The notes under the pieces are model-generated. The model searched no databases, had not been told where the DNA came from, and saw nothing but the letters and a program-made list of their open reading frames with translations. A stretch of DNA of 61,944 nt from Komagataeibacter nataicola (GTDB taxonomy: Bacteria > Pseudomonadota > Alphaproteobacteria > Acetobacterales > Acetobacteraceae). Of this stretch, positions 1 through 9,275 are shown piece by piece. The stretch lies in the NCBI RefSeq assembly GCF_003207795.1, contig NZ_NIRT01000018.1, positions 1 through 61,944 of the forward strand. The letters run 5' to 3'. Position 1 is the stretch's first letter. Every line of letters starts with the position of its first letter. A program made the position numbers and the translations under genes.

Positions 1-156
1 GGTAATGGTGAACAGAATGCCCCGCTCGCGCAGGCGTTCGACCGCGCGGATGGCGCGTGGGGTCAGGATCTTGTCCTTCGTGACCAGTGTGCCATCCACA
101 TCGGCCAGCACCAGCCTGATCTGGCCTGCTGGCGTTCCGGCTGCGTCGTGGGGCAT
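1..156 (-). CDS. HAD-superfamily hydrolase, Cof-like (partial)
   Basis: This is the N-terminal 52 residues of a protein that runs off the left edge. It shows the HAD motif I nucleophile region as LADVDGTL, where the first Asp attacks the phosphate and the second is the general acid. The start at 156 has a GGGAGAGG ribosome binding site just upstream. It lies 28 bp downstream of a second HAD gene with a closely similar N-terminus, so the two look like tandem paralogues, co-transcribed with zwf. HAD IIB enzymes of this kind usually dephosphorylate sugar phosphates, but the substrate cannot be read here because the cap domain is outside the window. Confidence 0.8.
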   Translation of the reverse strand, partial: MPHDAAGTPAGQIRLVLADVDGTLVTKDKILTPRAIRAVERLRERGILFTIT

Positions 157-184
157 GTCGCCTCTCCCTTCTGTGCCGCGCCCC

Positions 185-1021
185 TCAGGGGCGGGGCAGG
201 ACAAAGTTTTCCATCGCGTAGGCCCAGCCATCATCGGTGTTGGGCCGGGTCACGAAGCGGGCATGGGCCTTGACGTTATCAAGCGCGTTGCCCATCGCGA
301 TGCTGACCCCCGCTTCCTTCAGCATGGGGATGTCGTTGTTCATATCCCCGATGCATGCCGTATCCCGGATATCAATATCCAGCAGTTTGGCCAGTTCTTT
401 TGCTGCATAGCCCTTGTTCGCCTGCGGGTGCGTAATATCAAGGTAAATGGACGAGGACTGGTGTACGCTCGCCTTCCCTCCCAGCATGTTTGCAAGGTCG
501 CGTTCCACCCCCGGCAACGCTGCCGGATCACTGGCCACCCCCATGATCTTGCCCACGTTGACATAATGACCCGCAAAATCATCCACCCGCACGGGCGTGG
601 TCTGCACCACTTCACTCTCATGGGCGACCTGTGGCGTGTCATCACGGCGCACCAGCCAGTCATGGCCAATGAACAGCCATGGCTCGACCCCGTGGTCGAT
701 CAGGAATTCAACCGCCCTCTGCGCCACCACCGGCTCAAGCGACAGGCGCTCGCGGATGGTGCCATCCGGCGCGCAGATCAGGCCGCCATTAAGCCCCGCG
801 ATGGGCTCGCGGATATCAAGCGCACGGACAAACTGCATCATGCCGCGTGGAGCACGGCTGCTGATCAGGCTGAGCCTGATGCCCGCCGCCCGCAGGTCAT
901 CCGCCGCCTTGTAGGCGGCGGGGGTAAGCACGCGCTCGGGCGTAATCAGGGTGCCATCGATATCGGACACCACAAGCCTGACGGCATGCGGGCGGGAAAC
1001 GGGTGGGGTCATGGGCATCAT
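185..1021 (-). CDS. Cof-type HAD-IIB family hydrolase
   Basis: A 278-aa cytosolic phosphatase of the HAD IIB family. Motif I is SDIDGTL near residue 20, motif II is SLISSR near residue 53, and motif IV is the GDMNNDIPML segment near residue 225, which binds Mg2+. Length fits the Cof/YbiV group that dephosphorylates sugar phosphates or cofactors. Its ATG overlaps the zwf stop codon by four bases (ATGA), so it is translationally coupled to glucose-6-phosphate dehydrogenase. A gluconolactonase gene is often beside zwf in other bacteria and is not seen here; whether this phosphatase acts on a pentose-phosphate intermediate is inference only. Confidence 0.88.
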   Translation of the reverse strand: MMPMTPPVSRPHAVRLVVSDIDGTLITPERVLTPAAYKAADDLRAAGIRLSLISSRAPRGMMQFVRALDIREPIAGLNGGLICAPDGTIRERLSLEPVVAQRAVEFLIDHGVEPWLFIGHDWLVRRDDTPQVAHESEVVQTTPVRVDDFAGHYVNVGKIMGVASDPAALPGVERDLANMLGGKASVHQSSSIYLDITHPQANKGYAAKELAKLLDIDIRDTACIGDMNNDIPMLKEAGVSIAMGNALDNVKAHARFVTRPNTDDGWAYAMENFVLPRP

Positions 1022-2547
1022 CCAATTTTAAGCCAGTGGCGGTGGTCGCGGGCCAGCAGGGCATCGGCGGCTTCCGGCCCTTCGCTGCCTGCGGCGTAGA
1101 AGGCAAGGCTGCGGGCATCCTGCCCCCAGTCCAGCACCGGCTGCACGGCGCGCCAGCCCGCCTCGATATTGTCGGCGCGCTGAAACAGGGTGGCATCGCC
1201 AATCATGCAGTCATAGATCAGGGTCTCGTATCCCGTGCTCGGCCCTTCGCTGAACCATTCGGCGTAATCGAACTTCATGCGCACGCCACCCAGCCTGACC
1301 GAGGGGCCGGGAATTTTGGCCGAAAACTGCATGGTTACCCCCTCGGTCGGCTGGATGTGGATGACCATGATGTTGGGGGCCAGCTTGTCCACCGGCGTGT
1401 CACGGAACAGGGCATAGGGCGCGGACTTGAAGTGGATGGCGATCTCGGTCTTGCGCGCGGCCAGCCGCTTGCCGGTGCGCACGTAAAACGGCACCCCCGC
1501 CCAGCGCCAGTTATCAATGCCGAATTTCATGGCCACGTAAGTCTCGGTCAGGGAATGGGGGTCAACACCCGGCTCCTGCCGGTAGCCCGGCACGGCTTTT
1601 TTCCCCACCGTGCCCGGCGCATACTGCCCGCGCACCACATCGGCGGGGGCAAGGGGGTGGATGGCGTCGAGCACCTTGGTCTTTTCGTTGCGCACGGCAT
1701 CGGCATCGAACGAGATCGGCGCTTCCATCGCCGTCATGGCCAGGAGCTGCATGACGTGGTTGGGCACCATGTCACGCAGGGCGCCGGTGCCTTCATAGAA
1801 TTTGGCCCGCTGTTCGACGCCCACGGTCTCGGCGGCGGTGATCTGCACGTGATCGATGTTCTGGCGGTTCCATAGCGGCTCGAAGAACCCGTTGGAAAAG
1901 CGCAGGGCGAGGATATTCTGCACCGTCTCCTTACCGAGATAGTGGTCGATGCGGTAGATCTGCTGCTCCTCAAGCGTGTTGAGCAGCCTCGTGTTGAGCG
2001 CGATGGCCGATTGCAGGTCGTGGCCGAAGGGTTTTTCCACGATCACGCGGCGGAAGGTATCGGGCCCTTCGCGCACCAGCCCGGCCTCGCCAAGCCGGTC
2101 CACGATGGAGCCGAAGAAACGGGCGGCCACGGCAAGGTAGAAAATGCAGTTCTGGCCCGCTGTTACATCGGCTATGGCCTGATAGGTCTGCATGGTTTCA
2201 AAGTCGCCCTGCACGTAACGGATACGGGGCAGCATCCAGTCCCAGATATCCTCGCGCAGGCTGACGGCCTCGGCCCCCCGGCGGGCGGTAAAATCCTCAA
2301 GGGCCGCGCGCACGTTATCGCGCAGCTGCTGGTCGGTCAGGTCCGCGCGGTCAACGGCCACGATGCCAAAACCATCATCAAGCAGCCCGGCGCAGGCCAG
2401 ATTGTATATGGCAGGTAGCAGAAGGCGCCGGGTCAGGTCGCCGCCGCCGCCAAAGATGACGAACGAACCCGGCGGGCTGCGCCGGGGGGCGGCTTCATGG
2501 TGTGTATCGCCCACCTGCGAGACTGCCGAGGCAATAATGTTTTCCAT
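1018..2547 (-). CDS. zwf: glucose-6-phosphate 1-dehydrogenase
   Basis: A 509-aa enzyme that oxidises glucose 6-phosphate to 6-phosphogluconolactone, the entry step of the oxidative pentose phosphate pathway, the main sugar route in acetic acid bacteria. The Rossmann motif GGGGDLTRR lies near residue 33 and the family active-site signature RIDHYLGKE near residue 199; the conserved KPFGHD precedes it. Length is typical of the family. The start at 2547 has an AGGGA site about ten bases upstream. It is first in a three-gene unit with the two HAD phosphatases and lies downstream of gnd on the same strand, separated by about 150 bp that hold a long hairpin. Confidence 0.97.
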   Translation of the reverse strand: MENIIASAVSQVGDTHHEAAPRRSPPGSFVIFGGGGDLTRRLLLPAIYNLACAGLLDDGFGIVAVDRADLTDQQLRDNVRAALEDFTARRGAEAVSLREDIWDWMLPRIRYVQGDFETMQTYQAIADVTAGQNCIFYLAVAARFFGSIVDRLGEAGLVREGPDTFRRVIVEKPFGHDLQSAIALNTRLLNTLEEQQIYRIDHYLGKETVQNILALRFSNGFFEPLWNRQNIDHVQITAAETVGVEQRAKFYEGTGALRDMVPNHVMQLLAMTAMEAPISFDADAVRNEKTKVLDAIHPLAPADVVRGQYAPGTVGKKAVPGYRQEPGVDPHSLTETYVAMKFGIDNWRWAGVPFYVRTGKRLAARKTEIAIHFKSAPYALFRDTPVDKLAPNIMVIHIQPTEGVTMQFSAKIPGPSVRLGGVRMKFDYAEWFSEGPSTGYETLIYDCMIGDATLFQRADNIEAGWRAVQPVLDWGQDARSLAFYAAGSEGPEAADALLARDHRHWLKIG

Positions 2548-2642
2548 TGTGCTGCTGTCCCTGAACTGTGTTCGCTATAATCCTCCCCCGGCTGTTCCGG
2601 TTGCAGTCATTGAGCGCTGTCATTTCATGGGGAACAGCCAGA

Positions 2643-2673
2643 GCCTGCCCAGATGCCTAGCATCCGGGCAGGC
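2643..2673 (-). terminator. Long hairpin downstream of gnd
   Basis: A 14-bp stem with one A-C mismatch and a three-base loop lies between the gnd stop and the zwf start. No T-run follows it on the minus strand, so it may act as an attenuator or RNA-processing site and not as a full terminator. Confidence 0.5.
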
Positions 2674-2698
2674 CTTCAGTTACCGGCTGGGCGTCGGG

Positions 2699-3697
2699 TC
2701 AGTTATTCGTACCCTCAATGTGACCGCCAAAGCCGAAACGCATGGCAGACAGCATCTTCTCGGCAAAGTTGTTGCCGGTGCGCGAGCGGAAACGCGTGAA
2801 CAGCGATGCGGTAATGACGGGCACGGGCACCGCCTCCTCAATCGCGGCCTCGATGGTCCAGCGGCCTTCGCCGGAATCGGCCACGTCGCCCTTGTAGTTC
2901 GACAGGTCCGGGTTGCCCGCCAGCGCACTCGCCGAAAGGTCGAGCAGCCACGACGAGACCACGCTGCCGCGCCGCCACACCTCGGCAATGTCGGCCATGT
3001 TCAGGTCGAAACGCTGGTTCTCGGGCAGGGCATCGGTGTTCTTGGACTTCATCACGTCAAACCCTTCGGCGAAGGCCTGCATGATGCCGTATTCGATGCC
3101 GTTATGGACCATCTTCACAAAATGGCCGGACCCCGCCGGGCCGCAATGCAGGTAGCCCTGCTCGGCGCGCGGGTCGAAGCCGGGCCTGTCGCGGCCGGGT
3201 GTGCGCACAATGTCACCAATGCCCGGCGCCAGCGCCGACAGGATCGGATCTACATGGTCGGTGGCCTCTTTGGTGCCGCCGTACATCATGCAGTAGCCGC
3301 GCTCCAGCCCCCACACGCCGCCCGAGGTGCCGACATCGATATAGTCGATGCCCTTCTGGACCAGTTCGGCCGCGCGGCGGATGTCGTCCTTGTAGAAGGA
3401 ATTGCCGCCATCGATCACGATGTCGCCCTTGCCCATAAGGGTGGCGAGTTCCTGCACCGCCTGCTCGGTCACCTCGCCCGCAGGCAGCATGAGCCAGATG
3501 ATCCTGCGGCCCTTGAGCTTGCCCACCATGTCGGCAAGACCCGTGGCGGCAGTGGCGCGGCCACCTTCGGCCTGCTCGCACACCTTGGCGGTAACGGCGG
3601 GGTCGCGGTCAAAAGCCACCACATCATGGCCATGGCGGGTCAGGCGGATGGAGATGTTGCCGCCCATCTTGCCTAGGCCAACAATACCGATTTGCAT
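2699..3697 (-). CDS. gnd: 6-phosphogluconate dehydrogenase, short NAD-type
   Basis: A 332-aa enzyme that oxidatively decarboxylates 6-phosphogluconate to ribulose 5-phosphate. The N-terminal dinucleotide site is GLGKMGGN at residue 6, and the second strand ends in FDRDP. The acidic residue there favours NAD over NADP (inference from known cofactor rules). The catalytic Lys lies in HFVKMVHNG near residue 170. It is about 130 residues shorter than the classical 470-aa enzyme, which is normal for the short group found in acetic acid bacteria and some Gram-positives. AGGAG lies nine bases before the ATG. Flanking hairpins suggest its own transcription unit between tal-pgi and zwf. Confidence 0.95.
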   Translation of the reverse strand: MQIGIVGLGKMGGNISIRLTRHGHDVVAFDRDPAVTAKVCEQAEGGRATAATGLADMVGKLKGRRIIWLMLPAGEVTEQAVQELATLMGKGDIVIDGGNSFYKDDIRRAAELVQKGIDYIDVGTSGGVWGLERGYCMMYGGTKEATDHVDPILSALAPGIGDIVRTPGRDRPGFDPRAEQGYLHCGPAGSGHFVKMVHNGIEYGIMQAFAEGFDVMKSKNTDALPENQRFDLNMADIAEVWRRGSVVSSWLLDLSASALAGNPDLSNYKGDVADSGEGRWTIEAAIEEAVPVPVITASLFTRFRSRTGNNFAEKMLSAMRFGFGGHIEGTNN

Positions 3698-3771
3698 GAT
3701 CTAACACTCCTGGAAGCGGGATAGGACCGTAGTCCTATCGTCTGGGGGCGCATTTCCCAATGATCCCTATC

Positions 3772-3803
3772 AAAAAACCCGCCCCGCCGGAGGCGGGACG
3801 GGC
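3772..3803 (-). terminator. Rho-independent terminator of tal-pgi
   Basis: On the minus strand a GC-rich stem (about 11 bp, short loop TCC) is followed directly by six T residues, just after the tal-pgi stop codon. Confidence 0.85.
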
Positions 3804-3814
3804 AAACGGTCGGC

Positions 3815-6673
3815 TCAGACCGCGTGGGCGATATCAAGCCCGAGTTTTTCAAGGCCAGCTTTCAGGTCGCCATGAATGTGCACCCGCAGCACGCGGCGGC
3901 CGCGTTCGGCCAGTACTTCCATGTCGCCCCGCGCCTGGGCTTCCTTCACGATGCTGAAGGTATATTTCTCACCCGGCACCGGCAGGTTCACCTCATCATC
4001 GCAGGTGATCTGCACGAACACGCCCGTGTCAGGCCCGCCCTTGTAGGCCTGACCCGTGGAATGCTGGAAGCGGGGGCCAAATTCGGCCGCCGTCGCCAGC
4101 TTCAGCGCATCACGCAGGCCCAGCCGCGCCTTCTGGATCCATTCGCGCGTAAAGGTGTCGCGGTCGATATAGGCGAGCAGCGCCACGTAATCACCCGCCT
4201 TCGCACGGGCAAAATGCGCCTTGAGAATGGCCTGGGCCGTTGTGGCGCCGCCAAGCGCCTGCGCGTTCTTCGGGTCGGCATAGAAGGCGAACGGGCCATC
4301 CTTGGCGAACGGCTCGTAGGGCGGGAGCCTGCCGGTCTCGTTATAGGCGGTGGTGATCTTCTTGGTCTCGATCTTCGATTCCTCGACATCGGGCTGGTTG
4401 AACGGGTTGATCCCGATCACCGCACCGGCCACCGCGGTCGCGAACTCCCAGCGGAAGAACTCCTCAAGCACCTGACGGCGCTCATGCAGCTCGATGGTCA
4501 CCACCGGCTCGCCGGCCTCGACCAGGGCCGCGAAGGCGGCATCCTGCTTCGGGCAGGGGTCCTCGGCGAGGCGCAGGTAGGTGAACACGCGGTCCTTGCC
4601 ATACACGCTTGCCTTGCCGATCGTCTCGTCATCGATGGGGATCAGGCCACGCCCGTCCTTGCCGGTCGATTCCGCAATGAGCTGCTCAAGCCATGCGCCC
4701 ATATCGTAAATGCCGGGCGATGCGATGATGGTCACCTTGTCGCGACCAAAGTCGCGCGCAGCCACGCCAAGCACCGCCCCGAGCACCACGCCGGGGTTCT
4801 GGGCGGGTGGCACGGAGGCGGCACAGGACTTCTCGCCACGCTGGGCGGATTCGAGCAGCAGTTTCAGCGGCAGGCCCGCCACGGCGGCGGGCACCATGCC
4901 GAAATCGGACAGCACGGAGTAGCGGCCACCGATCTGCTTCTCGCCGTAGAAGATCTTCCAGAAGCCATCCTTCTTCGCCACGTCTTCCATGTGCGAGCCG
5001 GGATCGGTCACGGTGATGAAGTGCGAGCCAGCCTTGTCGCCGAGCACCTTCTTGGCCTGATCGAAGAAATAGGCCTTGAGGATGTTGGGCTCCAGCGTGC
5101 CGCCGGACTTGGACGAGACGATGAACAGCGTCTTGCTGATGTCGATCTTTTTCTCGAAATCACGCACCTGCTGCGGGTCGGTGCTGTCGAGCACGTACAG
5201 GTGGGGAAAGCCCTCATGCTTGCCAAAGGTCTGGGCCAGCACTTCCGGCCCGAGGCTGGAGCCGCCCATGCCCAGCAGGAGCGCATCGCGGAAGCCGCGC
5301 GCCTTCACCTCGGCCTGAAAGTCCTCGAACTTGGACAGGGCCGCCACCTGGTCATCGGTAATGTCGAGCCATTTGAGCCAGCTTGCCTCGTCCTTGCCGG
5401 TCCAGACGGTAGCATCCTTGTCCCACACGCGGCGCACGGTGCCGTCCTTGCGCCAGGCTTCAAGCTCCGCATCGACAGCCTTGTGCAGGTCGGCGGGCAG
5501 CTTCAGCGCGGTGGAGGTGACCTTGTTGCCCAGAAACGCCGCCTGCTTGGCCGCGACCGAGCCCAGCAGGTCGTCAAACGCATCGGCAAACGAGGCAACG
5601 CCTTCATCGACCAGCTTGCGTGTCACGCCATCAAGGTCAAGGCCAAGGCTCTTTGCCTCATCAAGCACCCGCAGCGCGCCCGCCACGTCCTGTGTCAGCG
5701 TTTCGGCCACCTTGCCGTGGTCACGGAAGGCATCGAACGTTGCGGGCGGAATGGTGTTGACCGTGTCGGGGCCGATCAGGCCATCGACATACACCACGTC
5801 GCTATAGGTCTTGTCCTTGGTGCCGGTGCTCGCCCACAGCAGGCGCTGCGGGTTTGCACCTGCATCGGCCAGCTTCTTCCAGCGCGGGCTGGCGGTCACT
5901 TCGCGCCAGTATTCATAGGCCGCCTTGGCGTTGGCGATGGCCACCTTGCCGCGCAGGGCCTTGAGTTCAGCCGAATGCCTGTCGCCCGCGGCCACGCGGG
6001 CATCGATTTCCTTGTCGATCTTGACGTCGATGCGGCTGACGAAGAAGGACGCGACCGAGGCGATGCCCTTCACGCTCTCGCCACGGCCGAGGCGGTCTTC
6101 CAGGCCAGTGATGTAGGCTTCGAGCACCTTTTTATACGCATCGATCGAGAAGAGCAGCGTGACGTTGATGCTCAGCCCTTCGGCAATGGCGGCGCGGATG
6201 GCGGGAACGCCTTCCTCCGTGCCGGGAATCTTGATCATGAGGTTGCGGGCATCGACCGCTTTCCACAGGCGCAGCGCCTCGTGCAACGTGCCCTTGGTGT
6301 TGCGCGCAAGGTAGGGCGAAACCTCGAGGCTGACATAACCGTCCACGCCCTTCGTCTGTTCATAGACGGGGTAGAGCACCCTGGCGGCGGCCCGAATGTC
6401 ATCAATGGCGAGCAGTTCATACAGCGCGCCCGCGTCAACCACGTGATGTTCCAGCACGGAGCGGATCTGGGCATCATAATCGGTGCCCTGGCCCATCGCC
6501 TTCTGGAAGATGGCGGGGTTGGAGGTGACACCCTTAAGGCCGTCTTCATCGACCAGCTTCTTCAGGCTGCCATTTTCGGTATAGGAGCGCTGGATGAAGT
6601 CCAGCCAGGGGGACTGACCCAGACGCGACAGTTCCTTTAAAGGATTTGCATCACCAGATTCACGCGCACTCAT
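3815..6673 (-). CDS. tal-pgi: bifunctional transaldolase / glucose-6-phosphate isomerase
   Basis: A 952-aa natural fusion. Residues 1 to about 370 are a transaldolase of the TalB-like type, with the Schiff-base Lys in NLMIKIPGTEEG near residue 142. Residues from about 390 to the end are a phosphoglucose isomerase, with GGRYSVLS near residue 585 as the sugar-phosphate signature. The fusion channels carbon between fructose 6-phosphate, erythrose 4-phosphate and glucose 6-phosphate, allowing a cyclic pentose phosphate pathway. Such fusions are characteristic of acetic acid bacteria. AAGGAAG lies eight bases before the start. It sits between tkt and gnd on the same strand with terminators on both sides. 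A long antisense open frame here is only a shadow of the GC-rich codon pattern. Confidence 0.96.
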   Translation of the reverse strand: MSARESGDANPLKELSRLGQSPWLDFIQRSYTENGSLKKLVDEDGLKGVTSNPAIFQKAMGQGTDYDAQIRSVLEHHVVDAGALYELLAIDDIRAAARVLYPVYEQTKGVDGYVSLEVSPYLARNTKGTLHEALRLWKAVDARNLMIKIPGTEEGVPAIRAAIAEGLSINVTLLFSIDAYKKVLEAYITGLEDRLGRGESVKGIASVASFFVSRIDVKIDKEIDARVAAGDRHSAELKALRGKVAIANAKAAYEYWREVTASPRWKKLADAGANPQRLLWASTGTKDKTYSDVVYVDGLIGPDTVNTIPPATFDAFRDHGKVAETLTQDVAGALRVLDEAKSLGLDLDGVTRKLVDEGVASFADAFDDLLGSVAAKQAAFLGNKVTSTALKLPADLHKAVDAELEAWRKDGTVRRVWDKDATVWTGKDEASWLKWLDITDDQVAALSKFEDFQAEVKARGFRDALLLGMGGSSLGPEVLAQTFGKHEGFPHLYVLDSTDPQQVRDFEKKIDISKTLFIVSSKSGGTLEPNILKAYFFDQAKKVLGDKAGSHFITVTDPGSHMEDVAKKDGFWKIFYGEKQIGGRYSVLSDFGMVPAAVAGLPLKLLLESAQRGEKSCAASVPPAQNPGVVLGAVLGVAARDFGRDKVTIIASPGIYDMGAWLEQLIAESTGKDGRGLIPIDDETIGKASVYGKDRVFTYLRLAEDPCPKQDAAFAALVEAGEPVVTIELHERRQVLEEFFRWEFATAVAGAVIGINPFNQPDVEESKIETKKITTAYNETGRLPPYEPFAKDGPFAFYADPKNAQALGGATTAQAILKAHFARAKAGDYVALLAYIDRDTFTREWIQKARLGLRDALKLATAAEFGPRFQHSTGQAYKGGPDTGVFVQITCDDEVNLPVPGEKYTFSIVKEAQARGDMEVLAERGRRVLRVHIHGDLKAGLEKLGLDIAHAV

Positions 6674-6736
6674 TGACTGTGCTTCCTTTACTTTTCAGCA
6701 ACGCGGCAAACCCGCACTGCCAATACTTCTTTGCTC

Positions 6737-6785
6737 AAAAACACGACAGGCAGGACTGGATGTCCTGCCTGCCTGCGTGTTTTTT
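6737..6785 (-). terminator. Terminator hairpin after tkt
   Basis: A long imperfect stem (outer AAAAACACG/CGTGTTTTT, inner CAGGCAGGAC/GTCCTGCCTG, with a four-base CCTG bulge) begins at the tkt stop codon. It ends in a T-run on both strands, so it could work in either direction. Confidence 0.8.
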
Positions 6786-8844
6786 ATTTTCCGGCCTGCC
6801 TGCGGGCGGCGGCCACCACGGCATCCACCGTGAAGCCAAACTTGACTTCGAGTTCGCCCGCCGGGGCGGAGGCGCCAAAACCGTGCATGACAATCGTCTC
6901 GCCAGCAAGGCCGGTATAGCGGTCCCAGCCAAGCTGGGCGGCCTGCTCCACCGCCACGCGGGCGGTCATGTCGGGCGGCAGCACGCTGTCGCGGTAGGCC
7001 TTGGGCTGTGCCTCGAACAGATCCCATGACGGCATGGAGACAAGGCGCACCTTGATCCCCTCCGCCTTCAGCTTTTCGGCCGCCTTGATGATCAGCCCCA
7101 CTTCGCTACCTGTCGCCATGAGGATGACATCGGGACGCCCGTCCGCATCTGCAAGGACATAGGCCCCTTTTGCCAGCCCCGATGCAGGCGCATAGGTCTT
7201 GCGGCAGATGGTGGGCAGGTTCTGCCGGCTCAGTGCGAGCACGCTGGGGCGGTCGGTAATCTGCACCAGCGTGCGCCAGGCTTCGGCCACTTCGTTGGCA
7301 TCGGCGGGGCGCAGCACGGTCACGCCGGGGGTGGCGCGCAGCTGGGCCAGTTGCTCGATGGGCTGGTGCGTCGGCCCGTCCTCGCCCACGCCGATCGAGT
7401 CATGGGTGAAGATGTAGGTCACCGGCAGCTTCATCAGCGCGGAAAGGCGGATGGGCGGCTTCATGTAATCGGAGAAGATCAGGAAGCCCGAGCAGTAAGC
7501 CCGGATGCCATACAGCGCGAGACCGTTGCTGATCGAGCCCATGGCATGCTCGCGCACGCCAAAATGCAGGTTGCGCCCGCCATAGGTGCCGCCCCATTGC
7601 GGCGGCTGGAAGTCACCCGCGCCATCAAATGTCAGGTGTGTCTTGGTCGATGGCGACAGGTCGGCCGAGCCACCGATCATCCACGGGTAATTTTTGGCCA
7701 CCACGTTCAGCACCTTGCCCGAGCTTGCGCGCGAGGCAACGCCCTTGGCATCCGCATCAAAGACAGGGATGTCCTTATCCCACCCTTCGGGCAGGGTGCC
7801 CGCGAAGATGTGGTCAAGCTGCGCGGCCTCGGTGGGGTATTTGGCGCGGTAGGCGGCAAACAGTTCATGCCACGCCCTGCTGGCCGCGGCCCCGCGGGTG
7901 GCGATGCCTTCACGGAAATGCTCGGCCACACCTTCGGGCACGTAGAAGTTCCTGTCTTCCGGCCAGCCGTAGAATTTCTTGGTCTCGCGGATTTCCTCCG
8001 CGCCCAGCGGCGAGCCATGCGCTTCCGCCGTGCCAGCAAGGTGGGGCGCGCCCCAGCCGATGATGGAATGGACGATGATCAGCGTGGGCCGCGAGGTCTC
8101 GGCCTTCGCCTCGGCCAGCAGGCGGCGCAGGTCGCCGGTGTCGTTGGCATCCTTCAGTTCAAGAACGTGCCAGCCATAGGCCTCGAAGCGCCTGTGCACG
8201 CTCTCGGTAAACGCAATCTTGGTCGAACCCTCGATGGAGATCTGGTTGCTGTCATAGATCCACGTCAGGTTTCCAAGCTTGAGGTGACCGGCGATGGAAG
8301 CCGCCTCGCTGGCAACGCCTTCCATGTTGTCGCCATCGCCGCACAGCGTATAGACGTGATGGTCAAACAGCCTGAAGCCGGGGCGGTTGTAGCGCTCGGC
8401 CAGCCATTTTTCCGCCATCGCCATGCCAACGGAATTGCCGCAGCCCTGGCCGAGCGGGCCGGTCGTGGTCTCGACGCCCGCGGTGTGGTGATATTCCGGG
8501 TGGCCGGGGGTGAGCGAGTCGAGCTGGCGGAACTGCTCGAGGTCTTCAAGCGTGAGCGCAGGGCGGTCATGCGTGACCCCGCCGGGGCGCACGTCGCGGA
8601 TACCGGCAAGGTAGATGAGCGAATAAAGCAGCATCGACGCATGGCCGATCGAGAGCACGAAGCGGTCGCGGTTGGGCCATAGCGGGTCGGCCGGATCATA
8701 GTTCAGCACGTCGCGCCACAGCGCGTAGCCTACGGGTGCAAGCGCCATGGGCGTGCCGGGATGGCCGGAATTCGCTTTCTGCACCGCGTCCATGGATAGC
8801 GTGCGAATCGTGTTGATGCACAGCGTATCGATATTGGTGGGCAT
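6784..8844 (-). CDS. tkt: transketolase
   Basis: A 686-aa thiamine-diphosphate enzyme that moves two-carbon units between ketose and aldose phosphates in the non-oxidative pentose phosphate pathway. The start was moved from an upstream in-frame codon at 8895 to 8844, because AAGGAGG lies correctly before it and the protein then begins MPTNIDTL like other transketolases. The ThDP/Mg motif GDGDNMEG lies near residue 155, the substrate site SGHPGTP near 27, and the C-terminal conserved GVGEDGPTHQP near 465. With tal-pgi, gnd and zwf downstream it forms a complete pentose-phosphate gene block. Confidence 0.96.
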   Translation of the reverse strand: MPTNIDTLCINTIRTLSMDAVQKANSGHPGTPMALAPVGYALWRDVLNYDPADPLWPNRDRFVLSIGHASMLLYSLIYLAGIRDVRPGGVTHDRPALTLEDLEQFRQLDSLTPGHPEYHHTAGVETTTGPLGQGCGNSVGMAMAEKWLAERYNRPGFRLFDHHVYTLCGDGDNMEGVASEAASIAGHLKLGNLTWIYDSNQISIEGSTKIAFTESVHRRFEAYGWHVLELKDANDTGDLRRLLAEAKAETSRPTLIIVHSIIGWGAPHLAGTAEAHGSPLGAEEIRETKKFYGWPEDRNFYVPEGVAEHFREGIATRGAAASRAWHELFAAYRAKYPTEAAQLDHIFAGTLPEGWDKDIPVFDADAKGVASRASSGKVLNVVAKNYPWMIGGSADLSPSTKTHLTFDGAGDFQPPQWGGTYGGRNLHFGVREHAMGSISNGLALYGIRAYCSGFLIFSDYMKPPIRLSALMKLPVTYIFTHDSIGVGEDGPTHQPIEQLAQLRATPGVTVLRPADANEVAEAWRTLVQITDRPSVLALSRQNLPTICRKTYAPASGLAKGAYVLADADGRPDVILMATGSEVGLIIKAAEKLKAEGIKVRLVSMPSWDLFEAQPKAYRDSVLPPDMTARVAVEQAAQLGWDRYTGLAGETIVMHGFGASAPAGELEVKFGFTVDAVVAAARRQAGK

Positions 8845-9275
8845 GCCGCCACCTCCTTCAGGAGCCATGAGGGGTGATGTGTACGAGGAACGCATGAGGG
8901 ACCGGCCTCCTTACAGCCATGGTTGTTGTTCCGACCAAACCGGGCCGCGTGCCGGAAGCCGACAACCCTTTCTTGTTATTCTTCCACACCGCCCGCGCCC
9001 GCCCGGCCCGCATGCACGCGCGGGCAGCAGGGAGCGCAGGGATAAAGGCTTTTCACGGCGCGTACCTTCTCACGACCTTCGGGACGGAACAAGCCATCTC
9101 ATCAAGCCGTTACCCAGTCCACGCCATGGCGGCCCGGCAGGCACGCCATATGTGCCAGCGCATACGCCCGGCGCCAGTTCCACCCGACCATGCCCGCAGG
9201 CAGGGAATTTGACACGACCCCATCCTCCCGTTCACCTGTTCGCCCCTGGATACGCCGGCAGATGGAGACCCACGC
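8845..9275. other. Intergenic region, tkt / hydrolase divergent
   Basis: About 430 bp between divergently read genes. Open frames on the plus strand (for example 8919-9212) have Arg- and Pro-rich compositions typical of non-coding GC-rich DNA and no ribosome binding site. It must hold the promoters of tkt and of the hydrolase, but I see no convincing -35/-10 pair. Confidence 0.5.

Noticed and set aside
3824-6640. A 938-codon open frame antisense to tal-pgi
   Set aside because: It is a by-product of GC-rich third positions in the real gene; it has no ribosome site and no recognisable domain.
8919-9212. A 97-codon plus-strand open frame upstream of the hydrolase
   Set aside because: No ribosome binding site, atypical composition, and no recognisable motif.
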